Source of the DNA: CAZZEX01 sp964653285
GTDB lineage: Bacteria > Chloroflexota > Anaerolineae > B4-G1
NCBI GenBank assembly: GCA_964653285.1
Contig: CAZZEX010000154.1
Location: forward strand, 1 to 7,611
Reading direction: 5' to 3'
DNA: 7,611 nucleotides
The position numbers and the translations under genes were made by a program. Under the pieces are notes generated by a model. That model searched no databases and was not told the origin of the DNA. It saw only the letters and a program-made list of their open reading frames with translations. How positions within the stretch are numbered: the stretch's first letter is position 1; each line of letters begins with the position of its first letter. Below are positions 5,236-7,611 of this stretch, piece after piece.

Positions 5236-5681
5236 TGAACAAGCAGACGGTATGGGTAGACGTGACTCGCTGTACAGGCTGTGGCGCGTGTGTGGAGGTG
5301 TGCCCCGTCGGGGCCATCGCCCTGGTGGACGGCAAAGCCCGCGTTGACGAGGAGCTGTGTACCGGCTGCGGGGCCTGCGTGGATGCCTGCCCTGAGGGCG
5401 CCATCCAGCCCGTGGTTCAGGGTGAACTGGTCTCTGCCCCGGAGCGACCGGCTCCCACCGTCTACCGGCCCAGCCCACTGGCGGAGACGGCGGGCGCGGC
5501 GGTCGTCGTCGCCGGTACGGGACTGTTGATGAAGGCCGCGGGGGCACTGGCGCGGGCGGTGGGTCGCTGGCTGACGCGGCGCTCCGCAGTGACGAGACCA
5601 TCTGCGGGGAGTGGAACGTCCCCGGCGGGAGATAGGGGCGGCACTGGACGCCAGCGACGTCATCGGCGGCGAGGAGGATAG
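5232..5681 (+). CDS. Two [4Fe-4S] ferredoxin with hydrophobic helix and basic tail
   Basis: This is an electron-transfer protein. Residues 8-60 are a bacterial ferredoxin domain with two complete sites: Cys14, 17, 20, 24 (CTGCGACVEVCP) and Cys43, 46, 49, 53 (CTGCGACVDACP). A Pro-rich linker (69-82) leads to an Ala/Gly/Val-rich hydrophobic stretch, about 86-110 (TAGAAVVVAGTGLLMKAAGA), which could be a membrane or amphipathic helix, and then an Arg-rich tail ending QRRHRRRGG. The tail could contact lipid, nucleic acid or an acidic partner. ATG 5232 overlaps the previous stop (ATGA), but GGGAGG (5222-5227) is better spaced for ATG 5235. The ferredoxin part is certain. The C-terminal extension is unusual for small ferredoxins, and its role is unknown. 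Confidence 0.88.
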   Translation: MMNKQTVWVDVTRCTGCGACVEVCPVGAIALVDGKARVDEELCTGCGACVDACPEGAIQPVVQGELVSAPERPAPTVYRPSPLAETAGAAVVVAGTGLLMKAAGALARAVGRWLTRRSAVTRPSAGSGTSPAGDRGGTGRQRRHRRRGG

Positions 5682-5706
5682 AGACAAGATATGTAAGGAG
5701 GGTTCT

Positions 5707-5946
5707 ATGCCAATCTACGAGTATCACTGTCGTAACTGCAACGAGACATTTGAGATGCTGGTGCGGGCTGGCACGACCGTTATTTGCCCGCACTGTGGCA
5801 GTTCGTCGTTGGATAAGTTGCTCTCTGTCCCCTTCGTGTTGAGCAGGCGGACGGCCCGGCCGGCGGGACGTACCTGCTGCGGTCGGGAGGAGCGATGTGA
5901 CACGCCCCCCTGCTCGGTGGGGGAGACGTGCCGGCATAAACTATAA
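5707..5946 (+). CDS. FmdB-type zinc-ribbon protein with extra C-terminal cysteines
   Basis: The protein has 79 residues. MPIYEYHCRNCNETFEMLV and CPHCGSSSLDKLLS are the diagnostic halves of the CxxC_CxxC_SSSS (FmdB) putative regulatory zinc ribbon, with zinc ligands Cys8, Cys11, Cys27 and Cys30. The C-terminal part (residues 50-79) adds five more Cys (57, 58, 64, 69, 75) in CC..C...C...C spacing; such tails occur in some family members and could hold a second metal. AAGGAGG (5695-5701) sits 5 bases before ATG 5707 and fixes the start. The frame is open upstream to 5611, but that extension would overlap the ferredoxin gene and is not family-like. FmdB was named from the formylmethanofuran dehydrogenase operon; its molecular function is not settled. 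Confidence 0.88.
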   Translation: MPIYEYHCRNCNETFEMLVRAGTTVICPHCGSSSLDKLLSVPFVLSRRTARPAGRTCCGREERCDTPPCSVGETCRHKL

Positions 5947-5956
5947 AAGGAGGTGA
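5947..5956 (+). promoter_or_regulatory. Near-perfect Shine-Dalgarno that decides the start at 5962
   Basis: AAAGGAGGTG, followed by A, is almost a full complement of the 16S rRNA 3' end. It lies 5-6 bases before ATG 5962. The in-frame GTG at 5953 lies inside this site, so it cannot be the start. It begins within the stop region of the FmdB gene, indicating tight coupling. Confidence 0.8.
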
Positions 5957-5961
5957 GTGAA

Positions 5962-6186
5962 ATGGGTCAAGGTCGTGGAGGTGGTGGTGGCCGCGGTAGC
6001 GGACGTGGTAGTGGCGCTGGCCGTGGCGGCGGACGCGGGCCGGGCCGGATGGGTGGCTCTAAGGCCGCCGGTCCGGGCGGAGACTGCGTTTGCCCCAACT
6101 GTGGGCACCGAGAGCCGCACGTCGTCGGTCAGCCTTGTTACCAGAGGAAATGCCCCAAGTGCGGCACGCAGATGACTCGCGAGTAG
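5962..6186 (+). CDS. Gly/Arg-rich small zinc-ribbon protein
   Basis: The protein has 74 residues and no known function. Residues 1-40 are almost only Gly, Arg, Ser and Ala in GRGSGRGSGAGRGGGRG style, likely disordered and positively charged. Residues 42-68 hold a zinc ribbon: DCVCPNCGHREPH (Cys42, 44, 47) and PCYQRKCPKCGTQM (Cys59, 64, 67), with CPNC and CPKC as the likely zinc pair. Similar GPGG...CVCPNCG...P.C....CPKCGT.M proteins occur in methanogens, Dehalococcoidia and Anaerolineae, often near MinD-type ATPases and NifX-like proteins, as I recall. The start is set by the Shine-Dalgarno at 5947-5956. It lies 15 bases after the FmdB stop. The basic Gly/Arg arm could bind RNA, DNA or an acidic partner (inference). 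Confidence 0.82.
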   Translation: MGQGRGGGGGRGSGRGSGAGRGGGRGPGRMGGSKAAGPGGDCVCPNCGHREPHVVGQPCYQRKCPKCGTQMTRE

Positions 6187-6194
6187 GCTGTAAG

Positions 6195-6281
6195 CCCTCA
6201 CCCCCATCCCCCCAAACCCCCTTTCCCCTCTCCCAAAGTCGGGAGAGGGGGAAGCAGGGCAAGGGGGGTAGGGGGAGAGGG
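6195..6281. repeat. C-rich/G-rich inverted repeat (dispersed palindrome)
   Basis: A C-rich arm starting CCCTCACCCCCATCCC (6195-6234) faces a G-rich arm ending GGGGGAGAGGG (6241-6281) around AAAGTC. The inner CTCTCCC/GGGAGAG pairing is perfect and the outer arms match with a few bulges. Palindromes of the CCCTCACCCCC...GGGAGAGGG type are dispersed, often multi-copy, elements in Chloroflexota and other environmental genomes. It ends 19 bases before the next ATG. On RNA it would form a strong hairpin; on single-stranded DNA the G-runs could form a quadruplex. Confidence 0.8.
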
Positions 6282-6300
6282 CCTTTCTGGGAGATGAGCA

Positions 6301-7131
6301 ATGAACGTAACCTGTGTAGTTGACGACGCTGTCCAACGAAGTTCCCCCTTCTGGGGTGAGCACGGCCTGGCGTTCCTGATCGAGACGGAGGCCGGGTGCG
6401 TGCTCTTCGACACCGGGCAGAGCGGCACGGTGCTGCTACATAACCTGGAGTTGTTGGACGTGGATCCAGTGACGATAAACGCACTGGCAATCAGCCACGC
6501 CCACTACGACCACACCGGCGGCCTGCCCGCGCTGCTGGAGCGTGTCCATCCTGCTATCCCGCTCTACGCCAACCCCGATCTGTTCCGCGTGCGGTTCTCA
6601 CGGCAGGGGGGAGAGTTGCGGAGCATGGGCCTTTCGCTGACGCGGGAAGAGTTGACCACCCGGCTGACGCTGCGCTTGAGTGGCGTGCCACAGGAGATCC
6701 TCCCCGGCGTCTGGACGACGGGCGAGATCGCGTCGCGCCCGGAGCCGGAGGGCCGCAGTGCCCGCCACCTGGTGCGCGAGGGCGACGCCCTCGTCCCCGA
6801 TCCCTACCGGGACGACATGGCACTGGTGTTAGAGATGGGCGACCGGCTGGTGTTACTCTGTGGCTGCTGTCACGCTGGCCTGCTCAACACTCTGGCGCAC
6901 GTACAGCGCATCTTTGAGCGCCCCATCGTAGCCATCGCTGGCGGCCTGCACCTGACTAGTGCTACCGCAGATCATCTGCAGCGCGTTAGCGATGTGTTGG
7001 TAGGAATGGAGTCCGTGCAGCGCGTTTACCCAAACCACTGCACTGGCGAGGCGGCCTTCATCGCCCTGACGCTGACCCTCGGACCGTCCGTCGTGCGCCC
7101 TTGCCCGGCGGGGACCGTTTTGGAGATGTAA
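6301..7131 (+). CDS. Metallo-beta-lactamase-fold hydrolase (COG1237-like)
   Basis: This is a cytoplasmic two-metal hydrolase of the MBL superfamily, closest in layout to the dihydropterin/ribofuranosyl-aminobenzene phosphate synthase-like group (COG1237). The 276 residues are typical. Metal ligands visible are His66, His68, Asp70 and His71 (ISHAHYDHTGG), His191 (LLCGCCHAGLLNTL), and a distal His at 217 (GGLHL) or 246 (NHCTGE). The start region VVDD...FWGEHGLAFLIET...VLFDTGQSG is also family-typical. Cys188, 189 and 190 area (CGCCHAG) is a conserved feature of the group. Substrate is unknown; members often sit beside ferredoxin, MinD-type ATPase and NifX genes in anaerobes, which agrees with the genes upstream. 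ATG 6301 follows TGGGAG (6288-6293). The inverted repeat just upstream may influence its expression. Confidence 0.88.
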   Translation: MNVTCVVDDAVQRSSPFWGEHGLAFLIETEAGCVLFDTGQSGTVLLHNLELLDVDPVTINALAISHAHYDHTGGLPALLERVHPAIPLYANPDLFRVRFSRQGGELRSMGLSLTREELTTRLTLRLSGVPQEILPGVWTTGEIASRPEPEGRSARHLVREGDALVPDPYRDDMALVLEMGDRLVLLCGCCHAGLLNTLAHVQRIFERPIVAIAGGLHLTSATADHLQRVSDVLVGMESVQRVYPNHCTGEAAFIALTLTLGPSVVRPCPAGTVLEM

Positions 7132-7167
7132 TCCTGGTGCAAACTTGACCTGGAGGCGAGAGAGTGA

Positions 7168-7347
7168 TTATCATGCGAAGCTGAAGGGAATGTGGTCGCG
7201 GGTGAGCGATCTGATCTTCCCCGATTGGCCCTCTCCATCCGCAAGACCGTGGGGCAGGTGGAGGGCGTGACCGGGCAGGCGATTGAAGTTGTTGGCTACC
7301 TCAAGGCAGCGGAACTGAACGCGATGCTGAGGGAAAACGCCGCGTGA
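7168..7347 (+). pseudogene. C-terminal gene remnant of unknown family
   Basis: The frame is open from 7168 to TGA 7345-7347. From 7225 it reads LALSIRKTVGQVEGVTGQ, then AIEVVGYLKAAELNAMLREN. Codon third positions are mostly G or C, as in the neighbouring genes, so this was or is coding. No ATG precedes it; GTG 7192 is possible but has a badly spaced ribosome site. I do not recognise the family. It may be the end of a gene that lost its 5' part, or a small protein of about 51 residues starting at 7192. Confidence 0.4.
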
Positions 7348-7430
7348 GCGAAGCACGCCGGTCACCATGGCAGGGGACATGGGCCGCCTGCGTCGCCCTC
7401 TCTGGTATCTGGTCGGAAACTGTCCGTTGA
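7344..7430 (+). other. 28-codon small ORF, uncertain
   Basis: GTG 7344 overlaps the preceding stop (GTGA) and opens MSEARRSPWQGTWAACVALS..., ending at TGA 7428. The overlap geometry is that of a coupled operon gene, but 28 residues are few and no family is recognised. It could be the truncated start of a larger gene. Confidence 0.25.
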
Positions 7431-7438
7431 GGAGAGAT

Positions 7439-7501
7439 ATGAAGAACATAGTCGGCCTGATCGTGAATCCAGATGCTGAATTCGGTCGCTGGGGAGGTTG
7501 A
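7439..7501 (+). pseudogene. Truncated start of an ATP-NAD kinase-like gene
   Basis: ATG 7439, after GAGGAGAG, opens MKNIVGLIVNP, the characteristic first strand and NP turn of the ATP-NAD kinase/AcoX-like family (GLIVNPIAGMGG). After the Pro the frame reads DAEFGRWGG and stops at 7499-7501, so the GMGGRVGLKG part and the rest are gone. Its stop overlaps the approach to the radical SAM start. Only 11 residues support the call. Confidence 0.45.
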
Positions 7502-7505
7502 CGGC

Positions 7506-7611
7506 ATGATTGCTTTCGGACCAGTTCCATCCAGGCGTTTGGGGCGCAGTTTGGGAATCAACAACATTCCGCCCAAAATATGCACCTATTCTTGCATCTA
7601 TTGTCAGTTGG
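7506..7611 (+). CDS. Radical SAM protein, N-terminal part (runs off the window)
   Basis: ATG 7506 follows GGGGAGG (7491-7497) with 8 bases of spacing. The 35 codons visible read MIAFGPVPSRRLGRSLGINN, then IPPKICTYSCIYCQL. CTYSCIYC is the CxxxCxxC motif that binds the [4Fe-4S] cluster for reductive cleavage of S-adenosylmethionine. The FGPVPSRRLGRSLG...P.K.C...C.YCQLG start is that of the COG0731-like Fe-S oxidoreductases, related to tRNA wybutosine enzymes but widespread in bacteria with unknown substrate. The frame is open back to 7467 with an ATG at 7473, but homology and the ribosome site favour 7506. Confidence 0.88.
   Translation, partial: MIAFGPVPSRRLGRSLGINNIPPKICTYSCIYCQL

Larger units (their letters stand above)
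7132..7505. other. Decayed intergenic region with gene remnants
   Basis: No intact gene is visible in this 374-base gap. It carries a coding-like open frame at 7168-7347, a 28-codon GTG frame at 7344-7430 that overlaps it by GTGA, and the start of an ATP-NAD kinase-like gene at 7439. A second frame through 7142-7224 reads YHAKLKGMWSRVSDLIFP and then breaks up. The mixture of short, GC3-biased frames that stop early suggests two or three genes whittled away by deletion and frameshift. Confidence 0.55.

Noticed and set aside
5098..5937. 279-codon open frame on the minus strand
   Set aside because: It is rich in Pro, Arg and Ser with no domain pattern and lies opposite the ferredoxin and FmdB genes, whose Cys motifs are unmistakable; it is a GC-rich shadow frame.
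5953..6186. Gly/Arg zinc ribbon starting at GTG 5953
   Set aside because: The GTG lies inside the Shine-Dalgarno sequence; ATG 5962 has correct spacing.

Overview
The window looks like a piece of a moderately GC-rich anaerobic bacterium, most likely a member of the Chloroflexota (Anaerolineae or a relative), perhaps from a metagenome. The clues are a secreted protein ending in IYLPLILRNY, a tail typical of exported Chloroflexota proteins; a surface protein with the FTYQGRL domain common in that phylum; and a set of metal and Fe-S genes typical of anaerobes. No rRNA, tRNA, CRISPR array, transposase or phage gene is visible. All recognisable genes lie on the + strand.

Layout. Positions 2-97 may hold the hydrophobic tail of an upstream membrane protein. 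Next is selD (138-1181), selenide water dikinase. Its true N-terminus runs through an in-frame TGA at 180-182 that reads as selenocysteine at the catalytic position, so a standard ORF call starting at 192 loses the active site. A GGU-loop hairpin at 209-225 is a good candidate bacterial SECIS element. Two exported proteins follow as a pair: a 444-residue surface protein (1237-2571) and a 99-residue GGDY-repeat protein (2581-2880). The 207-base gap after them holds a long hairpin and a large imperfect palindrome resembling an integron attC site or a MITE.

A second group (3088-4836) encodes a CooC-type nickel-insertion ATPase, a CooT-type small nickel-binding protein and a DUF1638 protein. This points to maturation of carbon monoxide dehydrogenase/acetyl-CoA synthase or a corrinoid methyltransferase system, though no target enzyme lies in the window. 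A scar follows at about 4838-4885, where the first 15 codons of a thiamine-binding (YkoF-like) gene run straight into the 3' part of a methyltransferase gene. A third run (5232-7131) encodes a two-cluster ferredoxin with a hydrophobic helix and basic tail, an FmdB-type zinc ribbon, a Gly/Arg-rich zinc-ribbon protein and a metallo-beta-lactamase-fold hydrolase. A C-rich/G-rich inverted repeat of about 87 bases sits just before the last gene.

The end (7132-7505) is a gene graveyard: a coding-like remnant of unknown family, a very small ORF, and the first 11 codons of what looks like an ATP-NAD kinase. A radical SAM protein then starts at 7506 and runs off the window. The common theme is metal, selenium and Fe-S cofactor biology in a strict anaerobe, interleaved with repeats and deletion scars. 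The clearest new-annotation result is the selenocysteine-containing SelD with its SECIS candidate.
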